The translations under genes were made by a program, and so were the position numbers. A stretch of 64,000 nucleotides of DNA from an uncultured bacterium (GTDB lineage: Bacteria > Acidobacteriota > Aminicenantia > Aminicenantales > CALLJL01), in NCBI GenBank assembly GCA_938092135.1, contig CALLJL010000003.1, forward strand, positions 186,001-250,000, given 5' to 3'. Position 1 is the stretch's first letter; the number at the start of each line of letters is the position of its first letter. The notes beneath the pieces were generated by a model that was not told the DNA's origin, searched no databases, and saw nothing but the letters and a program-made list of their open reading frames with translations. Positions 38,435 to 47,010 of this stretch are shown piece after piece.

Positions 38435-38597
38435 TAGGTCTTTCTTTTCGGCCTTAAAAAAGAAATCATTTTTTTGTCTATTCCAAATTTTTTTATAAGG
38501 AAAAGAGCTTATGAAAGAGAATATTTGATTTTTGATTACCGGCAGACTCAATCGGGTTAAAAGCGAGCATTGACTCAAGGGACAATGAATCTATAAA

Positions 38598-40334
38598 ATG
38601 GAAAAAACTATGGAAAAAGCTTCCTTAATATATGAAGCGGGATGGTATGGCGAAGAGCATGATGGTTACCATCCTTTTCGATGGATGAGCCGGGAAGCCA
38701 CCATGCGGCTTTGGATTGAATCGAAAAAAGGGAAAAGGCTTCTCGAAATAGTTGCTGGCCATTCCTTTTCCCCTGAAAAACCGAAACTTAAAGTTTTTAT
38801 TTTTGGTCATGAAGTTGGCGAGAGACTAATTCATTCAGCTTTTTCCAGTTATTTCTTTCCTTTGATTGGAGAGGAGGAGGTGATCGTCACCTTAAGCCTG
38901 GATCATACCTTTCGGGCTCAGGGAGATCCTCGCGACCTTGGTATTATGGTTCGGTCAATTCGGGTTATTGATTTAGAGGACCTAAGAGAGCCCCTTTACG
39001 GGGAAGGCTGGTATGAATGGGAAAGGGGTGAGCTTTTTCCCTTTCGGTGGATGAGGAGAGAAGCTCAGTTATTTCTGCCCGCTTCTTGGAAAAAAGGCTA
39101 TTTGTTGATGCCCCTTTCAAGCGAATACTTTAATCAGAAACAGGTTCTCTCTATTTTTTGGAAAGGAAAAGAAATAGCCCGTTGGCCGCTTCTTTATCAG
39201 TGGAATGCCTATAGCTTGAAGTTGCCAGAAGAGCAATCTTCAGATTATGGGGAGTCAGGAAAGGGGGATGATTGGGAATTGCCTGAAAAAATTAAAGATT
39301 TATCTTTATCTGGGAAAGATGATTTAATTGAAGGAAAAGATTTTAAAAAAAGCAGGGTTCTTTTTATTGAAGATGGCTCTGAGGCAATTGAACTTACTTT
39401 TAAATTAAACCGACTTTTTCCTGAACGCTATCATCCACAAGATGATCGAGAGCTGGGGATAAGGATAGGTCCAATCTCTTGGCATCAGGATGAAGCCCGA
39501 CATAAAGATATTGTCTTTTTTCATGAGAATGCCGTTAAGAATTACGAGGAAATGATGGCCGGAAAGACCGTGCTATCTTCTTATCCTACTAATCTGGGGA
39601 TTGATCTTTATTCTCGTTGTAATATTTATCCCCCCTGTGTCTATTGCCTTTACGATCGGATGAAAGTCCTTGAGGGTGAAGATCAAGAAGTAATAGTTGA
39701 TGATAAAACTCTAGAAAGTTATGGACCCTTTTTTAAAGCGGCCCGAAGCATTGTCAATTGTTCCTTTGGGGAACCCCTCCTTCATCCTCGACTTGAAGAA
39801 ATTCTTGAATTTTGTGCTTCCAGAGGCAAGATTGTCGAGCTATCTACAAATGGCCAGGCTTTTACGAATCGAACGATCAAGGCTCTATTAGGGAAACCAA
39901 TTTATCTTTATGTTTCCCTGGATGCCGCAACCGCTGAAACCTATGCCAAGATAAGAAATGAACGTTTCGTTGAAATTATAGCCAACTTGATTAAGCTTAA
40001 CGAAGAAAGGAAAAAGGCCAAAGGCTTGCCTAAGATTTTCATGGTTTTTATGCCCATGCGGGTTAATCTTCATGAGCTCGAAGAATATTTTCGCCTTTGT
40101 CAACAAATTGAAGCCGATGCCTTAGTCCTAAGGCCACTGCTTTATCTTGAAAAACCTGATATAAGAGAGATAAGAGGTGGCTATCTCTTTGATTATGAAA
40201 AGGAGCTTCTAAGTTCTGAAGAGATCAGAGCAGTTATTTCCAAGGCTGAAGAGCTGTCCAGAAAATACAAAATTCCCTTGGCCAATCAATTTGAATTTGG
40301 CCAAGTGAGCGAACCCGGCAGCTTTAAATTTTAA
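38598..40334 (+). CDS. Radical SAM protein with CX5CX2C cluster motif and duplicated N-terminal domains
   Basis: A 578-residue protein. Two N-terminal repeats of about 120-150 residues start at GWYGEE (residue 15) and GWYEWE (residue 136), share PFRWM-REA, and end alike (DPRDLGIMVRSI and DDRELGIRIGPI); they look like the carbohydrate-binding-like modules found in glycan gene clusters. The radical SAM domain follows: C341-x5-C347-x2-C350 in SRCNIYPPCVYC, then FGEPLLHPRLEEILEF and STNGQ. The cysteine spacing differs from the usual CX3CX2C. No SPASM domain is in this frame; one is encoded by the next ORF. No ribosome site is evident; the start could be either of two ATGs four codons apart. Substrate unknown. 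Confidence 0.8.
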   Translation: MEKTMEKASLIYEAGWYGEEHDGYHPFRWMSREATMRLWIESKKGKRLLEIVAGHSFSPEKPKLKVFIFGHEVGERLIHSAFSSYFFPLIGEEEVIVTLSLDHTFRAQGDPRDLGIMVRSIRVIDLEDLREPLYGEGWYEWERGELFPFRWMRREAQLFLPASWKKGYLLMPLSSEYFNQKQVLSIFWKGKEIARWPLLYQWNAYSLKLPEEQSSDYGESGKGDDWELPEKIKDLSLSGKDDLIEGKDFKKSRVLFIEDGSEAIELTFKLNRLFPERYHPQDDRELGIRIGPISWHQDEARHKDIVFFHENAVKNYEEMMAGKTVLSSYPTNLGIDLYSRCNIYPPCVYCLYDRMKVLEGEDQEVIVDDKTLESYGPFFKAARSIVNCSFGEPLLHPRLEEILEFCASRGKIVELSTNGQAFTNRTIKALLGKPIYLYVSLDAATAETYAKIRNERFVEIIANLIKLNEERKKAKGLPKIFMVFMPMRVNLHELEEYFRLCQQIEADALVLRPLLYLEKPDIREIRGGYLFDYEKELLSSEEIRAVISKAEELSRKYKIPLANQFEFGQVSEPGSFKF

Positions 40335-40356
40335 AATATTGATAAGGAATTAAAAA

Positions 40357-40743
40357 ATGAGTATGGCTCACCTAGAAGAAGATGAACTAGGTTTGAAAAA
40401 TCTTCCTCTCTGCCGGGAACCCTGGCAAAGTTATTATATTTTGCGTCGAGGAATTTTGCCCTGCTGTCATGGCGAAAAGCCGATTGCTCCAATGAGGGAT
40501 TGGGCTCAAGCATGGAATAGTCCGGCCCTTCAGGAAATACGAAAATATTTAAGTCAGGGCAAACTTAGTCCTTACTGCCTTTCAAGTCTTGGTTGCCCCA
40601 TTGTTCAAAAATATTTGGAAAGAAAAAGACAAGAACTTAAATTGGCGGCTTTCTCGCCTCAAATGAGGCCTCTCTGGATGCGCCTAATCAATCGACTTTT
40701 GCTGGGTTTTCCAGCCAAAATCTATCGCTTCCTCCAAAAATAG
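40357..40743 (+). CDS. Detached SPASM-like iron-sulfur domain protein
   Basis: A 128-residue protein resembling the C-terminal auxiliary-cluster (SPASM) domain of radical SAM maturases: LCREPWQSYYILRRGILPCCHG followed by YCLSSLGCP, with C19, C36, C37, C74 and C80, of which several would ligate a 4Fe-4S cluster. It starts 22 bases after the stop of the radical SAM gene in another frame, with AAGGA eight bases before the ATG. It could be the second half of a split gene or a true small partner subunit; the presence of its own ribosome site supports translation. Confidence 0.65.
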   Translation: MSMAHLEEDELGLKNLPLCREPWQSYYILRRGILPCCHGEKPIAPMRDWAQAWNSPALQEIRKYLSQGKLSPYCLSSLGCPIVQKYLERKRQELKLAAFSPQMRPLWMRLINRLLLGFPAKIYRFLQK

Positions 40744-40757
40744 GGACACATACTTTT

Positions 40758-42431
40758 TTACCGGATATAGCCTAAAGAGCGAAGCATTTCTTCAGTTTTT
40801 TGATCAATAGCTATCTCTATTTTTTCCTTGATGGCCATTCTAGCAAAATCCTCGAGCTTAACTTTTAGAAATTGCACCTTTTCATTATCTTCAATTAAGC
40901 CTGCTAGATTATCCTTTTCCTCTGGATCATCCTTTAAATTAAAAATTTCAAGGCGATTTTCTTCAGGAGTTAAGATAAGATGCCAGGGAGGGTCAAGGAT
41001 GGCAAAGCGATCCCTCACTGATTCCGGTCGATAGGTTTCCATAAAGATGGGTGCGACCTTCTTATCTTTTATTTTCAAAAGATTATTTCCCTGTTGTTGA
41101 GGAAGTTTTCCCCAGCCCATTATCGCCATTACAGTTGGAGCTATGTCTAAAAGAGTAACTGGCGTTTGAATCCTTTGACCACCTTTAAGGCGACCAGGAT
41201 AACAAATAATAAGAGGCACTTTCATATACACCTCATAAAGATAATGAATATGACCGATGTGGGGATCGCCATAAGCACTGAGGTATTCTCCTAGACCTTC
41301 GCCATGGTCACCAGCAATAATGAAGAGTGTGTTTTTATACAAATTGAGTTCTTCCAATTGATTGATTAGGCGCTTTATTTGCCGGTCCATATATTCAACT
41401 TCGAGCCGATACTGGTTTCGGATAGCGTTGACGGGTAAAAGAAGTTTTCCCCTAAAATTAAAGATAGCTCCTCGCGGTTTAAATCCATTTTGTATTTCAA
41501 TAAAACTTCCTGATTTGAAAAAAAAGACGCTATCCTCCCGCCGAAAATACCAGCCTCTAATAAGATCGGCTTTTATCTCCTGGCCGTTGTTTGCATCGAT
41601 AACTTTGAGCCGGTCGAGACGGGCCAGGAAATGGTCAGGATTGGAATCGGCGAAATTGTTTACCTCAAGGCGAATTAAGTTGCGTCCTGGCTTTAACGTT
41701 ATGGGTAAATTGTAAGTTCGATATTTATTCAAGCAAGTTTCGAGGATGAGCTCATCATTAAGATAAACTTTTAAATCATTGGGAGAATCAGGCGGAGCGT
41801 AGGGATCGTGGGGATCGGAATAATGGATCCATATAAAAAAGGGCTCATTCCGATGGGCCTGAATCCAGGGGAAGACCCTTTCATTTACCTCCTCAGCGTG
41901 TAAATACCATCTATCTTCCGGGAAAGAATCCTCATAGTATTCAAAACCTTCATTGAGGCCGAAGCGAGCGGCCAAGACCCCTAAGGAAACAAAGGCCGCT
42001 GTTCTATATTTATTTTTCTTAAAAAAGTTGACAAGGGATGGTCTGTTCCTTTTGAGCCGCAGCTCTTGGCCATTGTTATAATTTTTTAAAGAATAAGGGG
42101 GTTCAGAGAAAAAAATTGAGGCATGGGAGGGAAGAGTTATGGGAATTAGGGAATAGGCCTTTTCAAAATAAATTCCCTCCTTGGCCAGAGTGTCAAGTTG
42201 GGGAGTTGAAACCTTATCGGGATTAACCAAACTTAAATAATCAGCCCTATGAGTATCAAGGGTAATCAGAATAACCCTTAAAGGACGAGGCAGGCGCTGG
42301 CAGGCCGTGAAAAAAAGACAGGAAATTAAAAAAAGAAGAGCTATTTTGGGTAAAAAAGAATGGACCATAATATAATTATTTCTTTCAGGACTTGATTTAA
42401 TCATCATTTTTTTCTTCTTTTGTTTCATCAT
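40758..42431 (-). CDS. Sulfatase-fold (alkaline-phosphatase superfamily) lipoprotein
   Basis: A 557-residue lipoprotein with a lipobox-like FFTAC at cysteine 44 (the ATG at residue 22 may be the real start). The sulfatase fold is clear: ITLDTHRADYL, the nucleophile region ITLPSHASIFF, and AGDHGEGLGEY. The nucleophile position carries threonine (T99) where sulfatases have the cysteine converted to formylglycine, so it is more likely a phosphatase, phosphodiesterase or phosphoglycerol transferase-type enzyme. An insert of about 130 residues (about 215-345) with beta-sandwich character splits the catalytic domain. It is convergent with the radical SAM pair. Confidence 0.82.
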   Translation of the reverse strand: MMKQKKKKMMIKSSPERNNYIMVHSFLPKIALLFLISCLFFTACQRLPRPLRVILITLDTHRADYLSLVNPDKVSTPQLDTLAKEGIYFEKAYSLIPITLPSHASIFFSEPPYSLKNYNNGQELRLKRNRPSLVNFFKKNKYRTAAFVSLGVLAARFGLNEGFEYYEDSFPEDRWYLHAEEVNERVFPWIQAHRNEPFFIWIHYSDPHDPYAPPDSPNDLKVYLNDELILETCLNKYRTYNLPITLKPGRNLIRLEVNNFADSNPDHFLARLDRLKVIDANNGQEIKADLIRGWYFRREDSVFFFKSGSFIEIQNGFKPRGAIFNFRGKLLLPVNAIRNQYRLEVEYMDRQIKRLINQLEELNLYKNTLFIIAGDHGEGLGEYLSAYGDPHIGHIHYLYEVYMKVPLIICYPGRLKGGQRIQTPVTLLDIAPTVMAIMGWGKLPQQQGNNLLKIKDKKVAPIFMETYRPESVRDRFAILDPPWHLILTPEENRLEIFNLKDDPEEKDNLAGLIEDNEKVQFLKVKLEDFARMAIKEKIEIAIDQKTEEMLRSLGYIR

Positions 42432-42629
42432 TAATTAAATTACCTAAATGAGGCAATTTAAAGCTTCATAAATTTTACTTTATTTTAGCTAATTTGTCGC
42501 TTTTATTTTTTTCCCTTTATTTTCGTTTTTACAATGTTCTTTAATGACCCTATCTTATTGGAAATTATGGCATTACCGGAAAATAAAAAAATAGAAAGAA
42601 ATTTTAACAAAATAGTTGAAAAAAATATA

Positions 42630-42659
42630 TTGACTTGGATAAAATTTTTCGCCTAAATA
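42630..42659 (+). promoter_or_regulatory. Candidate promoter at the head of the nuo operon
   Basis: TTGACT at 42630-42635 and TAAATA at 42654-42659 with an 18-base spacer. It overlaps the TTG start used for nuoA. If this is the operating promoter, the transcript would begin near 42666 and nuoA would start at the GTG at 42671 with almost no leader. The region is AT-rich, so chance matches are common. Confidence 0.3.
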
Positions 42660-43015
42660 TTAAGACTACCGTGATTGAATTATTTTTGGTTTTTATAGTT
42701 TTCGGACTTGTGGGGGTTCTTCTTCTTTTCCTGAATGCTCTCCTAGGTCCAAAAAGGACAAATCCCCTTAAGGAAAAGCCTTTTGAGTGTGGTAGTCCCT
42801 ATCTCCAGAAAGATATTAATCCTTTCCCCGTAAAGTTCTATCTTGTGGCTTTTCTTTTTCTTCTTTTTGATGTGGAAGTGGTCTTTTTCTTCCCTTGGGC
42901 CCTTGTTTTTCGCGATATGGCCGGAACAGCTCTGATTATCATGGCGGCTTATTTAGCAGTGCTTATTTTGGGATTGATCTATGCTTGGAAAACCGGCGCA
43001 TTTGAATGGGATTAG
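42635..43015 (+). CDS. nuoA: NADH-quinone oxidoreductase subunit A
   Basis: NuoA, a three-helix membrane subunit of complex I. It has the conserved NALLGPKRTNPLKEKPFECG loop and the second-helix FLLFDVEVVFFFPWA acidic pair. With the TTG at 42635 it has 126 residues and an N-terminus of the usual length; a GTG at 42671 would give 114. Neither has a clear ribosome site. First gene of the nuoA-I run. Confidence 0.92.
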   Translation: MDKIFRLNIKTTVIELFLVFIVFGLVGVLLLFLNALLGPKRTNPLKEKPFECGSPYLQKDINPFPVKFYLVAFLFLLFDVEVVFFFPWALVFRDMAGTALIIMAAYLAVLILGLIYAWKTGAFEWD

Positions 43016-43017
43016 CC

Positions 43018-43494
43018 ATGAACGGACGGTTTTTTCTAACCACCCTAAATGAAATTCTGAGCTGGGGTCGAAAATATTCATTGTTCCAATATCCCTTTGT
43101 TACTGCTTGTTGTGGCATGGAATATATGTCGACAGCCTGTGCTCATTTCGATCTTGACCGTTTTGGCGCTGGTTGGACCAGATTTTCGCCCCGTCAAGCT
43201 GATTTGCTTCTTGTAGTTGGTACAGTGACTCAAAAGCTGGCTCCGGTATTAAAGACCGTTTATGACCAGATGACAGAACCTAAATGGGTTATTGCTTTTG
43301 GCACCTGTGCGGTAAGTGGCGGCATTTATGATAATTATGCCGTCGTTCAAGGTATTGACGAGATAATCCCCGTGGATATTTATATTCCCGGATGTCCGCC
43401 TCGACCGGAAACAGTTCTTGATGGGTTAATTAAATTGCAAGAAAAAATCAAAAATCAGGAACAGGAATGGCGATGGAAGAGACGGAAATTTTGA
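43018..43494 (+). CDS. nuoB: NADH-quinone oxidoreductase subunit B
   Basis: NuoB carries cluster N2, the last iron-sulfur centre before quinone. Cluster ligands are visible in TACCGMEYMSTA, FGTCAVSGG and IPGCPPRPE. I start it at the ATG at 43018 just after the nuoA stop; an ATG at 43006 inside nuoA would add four residues. Its end overlaps nuoC by 28 bases. Confidence 0.95.
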   Translation: MNGRFFLTTLNEILSWGRKYSLFQYPFVTACCGMEYMSTACAHFDLDRFGAGWTRFSPRQADLLLVVGTVTQKLAPVLKTVYDQMTEPKWVIAFGTCAVSGGIYDNYAVVQGIDEIIPVDIYIPGCPPRPETVLDGLIKLQEKIKNQEQEWRWKRRKF

Positions 43495-43952
43495 CCAAGC
43501 TAAAAAATAAATTTCCTCAACAGGTTAAAGACACCTTTATCTCTTTAGGCATGGAAGTGGCCATAATCGATAAAGATTATCTTTTCGAGGTAATGAGTTT
43601 CCTCAAGGAAAAGCCTCAGGACTATGCTATGCTCCTTGATCTTACCTGCGTCGATTACATCGGTGAGGAACCTCGCTTCGAAATGGTTTATCATCTCTTT
43701 TCTCTAAGCGCCAACCGAAGGATAAGAATTAAGGCCAGGGTGAGTGAAAAAGAGCCAAGGATTGCGTCATTAACGCCTCTGTGGAGAAATGCTAACTGGC
43801 TTGAAAGGGAAGTTTATGACCTTTTTGGTATTGAATTCATTGGCCATCCTGATCTAAGACGGATTTTTATGTATGATGGCTTCGAAGGTCATCCCTTAAG
43901 GAAGGATTATCCCTTAAGATTAAGGCAATCACGAATAAAATTAAGGAAATAA
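43467..43952 (+). CDS. nuoC: NADH-quinone oxidoreductase subunit C
   Basis: NuoC, 161 residues, a peripheral-arm subunit. The family block is ANWLEREVYDLFGIEF followed by HPDLRRIFMYDGFEGHPLRKDYP. It is separate from nuoD, not fused as in enterics, and is one base away from it. It overlaps the end of nuoB. Confidence 0.95.
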   Translation: MAMEETEILTKLKNKFPQQVKDTFISLGMEVAIIDKDYLFEVMSFLKEKPQDYAMLLDLTCVDYIGEEPRFEMVYHLFSLSANRRIRIKARVSEKEPRIASLTPLWRNANWLEREVYDLFGIEFIGHPDLRRIFMYDGFEGHPLRKDYPLRLRQSRIKLRK

Positions 43953-43953
43953 A

Positions 43954-45279
43954 ATGCCCACAAGAATAGAAAGAGAAGCAAGACCGGAGAGTATGCTCCT
44001 AAATATGGGGCCTTCTCATCCGGCCATGCATGGCACAATTCGAATCATGCTGGAGCTCGATGGGGAAAGAATCCTTAATTCTGAAGTTGAGGTTGGTTAT
44101 CTTCATCGAGGCTTTGAAAAGATGTGCGAAAACCGCACTTATTTTAACCTGCTTCCATATACTGACCGTCTTAATTACGTTTCCCCATTAATAAATAATC
44201 TTGGCTACGTTATGACTGTGGAAAAGATGCTTGGTGTGGAGGTGCCAAGGCGAGCTCAACTAATCCGTGTCTTGATGAGTGAACTTTCCCGAATATCAGA
44301 CCATTTAACCTGCTTGGCCGCTATGGCTATGGAGTGCGGTGCCTTCACGGTCTTCCTTTATATGATCAAAGCTAGGGAATTTATTTGGGATGTTATTGAA
44401 TGGACTACTGGAGCCCGCATGACTACTTCTTATATTCGAATAGGAGGGGTAAGAGCTGATCTTCATCCTGAATATAAACAGGCTCTTGAAAAAGCCATAA
44501 AAGAGACAAGAACGGTTCTTAAAGATGTTCATGGCTTACTCGATAAAAATAAAATTTTCCTCAATCGAACTCGAGACATAGCCGTAATTAAACCTGAAGA
44601 TGCCATTAATTTTGGCTGGACTGGACCTTGCTTGCGCTCAACGGGCGTTTATTATGATGTCCGCAAAGCCCATCCCTATTTAGTTTATAATGAGGTCGAA
44701 TTTGAGGTTCCTCTTGGGGAAAGAGGCGACAATTATGACCGTTATATGGTCCGTATGTTAGAAATGGAACAAAGCTTAAGGATTATTGAGCAGGTTATGG
44801 GTCAGCTAGCAGCCTCGCCTTCAAAAGTCATGGCTGATGGCCTTGAACCCTATCAGGCTATAAAGGAAGCGAGAAGGAAAAGACCAGACCGGCCAATCAA
44901 ACTCTCGCCTAATCTCGAAGGGGCGGAAAAGCATCGCTACCCCGAAATTCTTTGCTCTGATCGTCGTTATGTTCCGCCACCAAAAGAGGATGTTTATACT
45001 ACCATTGAGGGCCTGATCGCCCATTTCAAATTTTTCATGAAGGAGCATGGCATCAGGCCACCCAAGGGCGAAGTTTATTTTGCCGTTGAGGGTGGCAACG
45101 GTGAACTCGGATACTACGTTGTTTCTGATGGAAGCGACAAGCCCTATCGCTTGCATCTTCGAGCACCCTGTTTTCACATCGTATCCGCCCTCGAGTTTTT
45201 GATCAAGGGCCATATGGTGGCCGATGTTATTCCTACTTTTGGTTCTTTAAATATGATTGGTGGGGAGCTTGATCGGTGA
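43954..45279 (+). CDS. nuoD: NADH-quinone oxidoreductase subunit D
   Basis: NuoD, 441 residues, the 49-kDa subunit related to hydrogenase large subunits that forms the quinone site. Typical blocks are LNMGPSHPAMHGTIR, EVGYLHRGFEKMCENRTY and YTDRLNYVSP; the C-terminus ends FGSLNMIGGELDR as expected. It overlaps nuoE by 4 bases (GTGA). Length is slightly above the usual 400-420. Confidence 0.96.
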   Translation: MPTRIEREARPESMLLNMGPSHPAMHGTIRIMLELDGERILNSEVEVGYLHRGFEKMCENRTYFNLLPYTDRLNYVSPLINNLGYVMTVEKMLGVEVPRRAQLIRVLMSELSRISDHLTCLAAMAMECGAFTVFLYMIKAREFIWDVIEWTTGARMTTSYIRIGGVRADLHPEYKQALEKAIKETRTVLKDVHGLLDKNKIFLNRTRDIAVIKPEDAINFGWTGPCLRSTGVYYDVRKAHPYLVYNEVEFEVPLGERGDNYDRYMVRMLEMEQSLRIIEQVMGQLAASPSKVMADGLEPYQAIKEARRKRPDRPIKLSPNLEGAEKHRYPEILCSDRRYVPPPKEDVYTTIEGLIAHFKFFMKEHGIRPPKGEVYFAVEGGNGELGYYVVSDGSDKPYRLHLRAPCFHIVSALEFLIKGHMVADVIPTFGSLNMIGGELDR

Positions 45280-45749
45280 GTGCTCAGCTTTTTGAAATCA
45301 TTAAAAAAGAAATAGAAGCCATAATACCTCGCTACCCTAAAAAGGAAGCTGCCCTTTTACCTGCTTTGCATGTAGTTCAAAGAAAGCTTGGATTTATTCC
45401 GCCTGAAGGGGAAAGGCTTGTGGCTCAACTTTTGGAGATAAAACCTGTCAGGGTAAGAGAAGTAGTTACCTTTTACACGATGTTTACAAGAAAGCCTTTA
45501 GGCAAATATCTTCTTCAGGTTTGTTCAAATCTCAGCTGTTCCTTAGCTGGAGGAGAGTTGATCCTCGAATATTTAAAAACAAAACTAGGAATAAAGGTAG
45601 GAGAGACAACCCCTGATGGTCGATTTACTTTGTTGACGGTTGAATGTCTTGGAGCCTGCGATCAGGCACCTTGTCTTATGGTCAATGATGATCTTTATGG
45701 TCAACTCAATAAAGATAAAATTGATGATCTCATAAATAAATTGGATTGA
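45276..45749 (+). CDS. nuoE: NADH-quinone oxidoreductase subunit E
   Basis: NuoE, 157 residues, thioredoxin-like 2Fe-2S subunit of the NADH-oxidising module. Ligands appear in VCSNLSCSLAGGE and ECLGACDQAPCLM. GTG start inside the nuoD stop. Follows the usual CDEFG order. Confidence 0.95.
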   Translation: MSAQLFEIIKKEIEAIIPRYPKKEAALLPALHVVQRKLGFIPPEGERLVAQLLEIKPVRVREVVTFYTMFTRKPLGKYLLQVCSNLSCSLAGGELILEYLKTKLGIKVGETTPDGRFTLLTVECLGACDQAPCLMVNDDLYGQLNKDKIDDLINKLD

Positions 45750-45753
45750 AGCG

Positions 45754-46995
45754 GTGAATGAAAAAGTTTTAACCCGTTATTTCGATATTCCCCACCTCTA
45801 TAATATAGACGTTTACCTTGAAAAAGGCGGATATGAAGCTGTGCGCAAAGCCTTGAAATTGAAACCTGAAGAAATAATAGAAGAAGTGAAAAAGGCCAAT
45901 CTCCGTGGTCGGGGTGGAGCTGGCTTCCCCGCGGGTTTAAAATGGAGCTTTGTGCCCAAAGTGGACAAACCCAAATATCTTTGCGTTAATGCCGATGAAG
46001 GCGAGCCCGGGACCTTTAAAGATCGCTTCATTATGTCTCATAATCCCCATTTATTGATCGAAGGCATAATTATTACTTGCTATGCTGTGGATATTCATTT
46101 GGCTTTTATTTACATTCGGGGTGAATATGAGAAAATCGCTAGAAGACTTGAGAGCGCCATTGAAGAAGCAAAAAGGAAAGGATTTCTTGGAAGTGATATT
46201 TTAGGCAGCGGTTTTAATCTAGAAGTTGTCGTTCATCGTGGTGCCGGTGCTTATATTTGTGGTGAAGAGACTGCCTTGCTCGAAAGTCTCGAGGGCAAAA
46301 GAGGCCATCCTCGTCTTAAGCCTCCTTTCCCAGCTTCAGTTGGTCTTTTCCAAATGCCAACTGTTATTAATAATGTGGAGACAATAGCCAATGTTCCCCT
46401 GATTATCCTAAATGGGGCTGATTGGTTTTTAAATCTGGGAAAACCAAAAGATGGAGGTACTAGGCTATTTAGCGTGTCTGGGATGGTGGAACGCCCAGGC
46501 GTATTTGAGTTGCCTGTGGGAACGCCTCTAAGAAAAATCATTTATGAATATGCTGGAGGTATTAAAAATGGTCGGAAGTTGAAGGGAGTTATACCTGGAG
46601 GAATGTCAGCACCTATCCTTCTTCCCGAAGAGATTGATGTTCCCATGGATTGTGAATCGGTTTTCAATAAGGGTTCAATGCTCGGCTCAGCAGCCATTAT
46701 CGTTATCGATGAGAGTGTGCCTATTATCGAAGTTTTGCGAAAAGTCACTAAATTTTATTCCCATGAATCGTGTGGTCAGTGCACTCCCTGTCGCATTGGC
46801 ACTTCTTGGATTAATAAAATTGTTGAACGAATTGCCTCTGGTAAAGGAGGAAAGGGGGATATCGAGGAAATAGAGAGACTGGCTTTGCAAATCAAGGGTC
46901 GAACCCTTTGTCCCCTTGGAGATGCGGCGGCAATGCCCATTTTGGCGATAGTTAATAAATATAGACACGAACTTGAGGCTATGCTTCCTCAATAA
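45754..46995 (+). CDS. nuoF: NADH-quinone oxidoreductase subunit F
   Basis: NuoF, 413 residues, binds FMN and NADH and holds cluster N3. It has GRGGAGFPAGLKW for NADH/FMN, CVNADEGEPGTFKDR, GAGAYICGEETALLESLEG, and the 4Fe-4S motif ESCGQCTPCRIGT. GTG start four bases after nuoE. Its presence shows the enzyme should take electrons from NADH rather than from ferredoxin or F420. Confidence 0.96.
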   Translation: MNEKVLTRYFDIPHLYNIDVYLEKGGYEAVRKALKLKPEEIIEEVKKANLRGRGGAGFPAGLKWSFVPKVDKPKYLCVNADEGEPGTFKDRFIMSHNPHLLIEGIIITCYAVDIHLAFIYIRGEYEKIARRLESAIEEAKRKGFLGSDILGSGFNLEVVVHRGAGAYICGEETALLESLEGKRGHPRLKPPFPASVGLFQMPTVINNVETIANVPLIILNGADWFLNLGKPKDGGTRLFSVSGMVERPGVFELPVGTPLRKIIYEYAGGIKNGRKLKGVIPGGMSAPILLPEEIDVPMDCESVFNKGSMLGSAAIIVIDESVPIIEVLRKVTKFYSHESCGQCTPCRIGTSWINKIVERIASGKGGKGDIEEIERLALQIKGRTLCPLGDAAAMPILAIVNKYRHELEAMLPQ

Positions 46996-47010
46996 ATCAA
47001 GAGGAGAGAA

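Noticed and set aside
38573..38579. ACTCAAG upstream of the radical SAM gene as a second HAIR site
   Set aside because: Only one half-site; the bases seven positions upstream do not match CTTGAGT.
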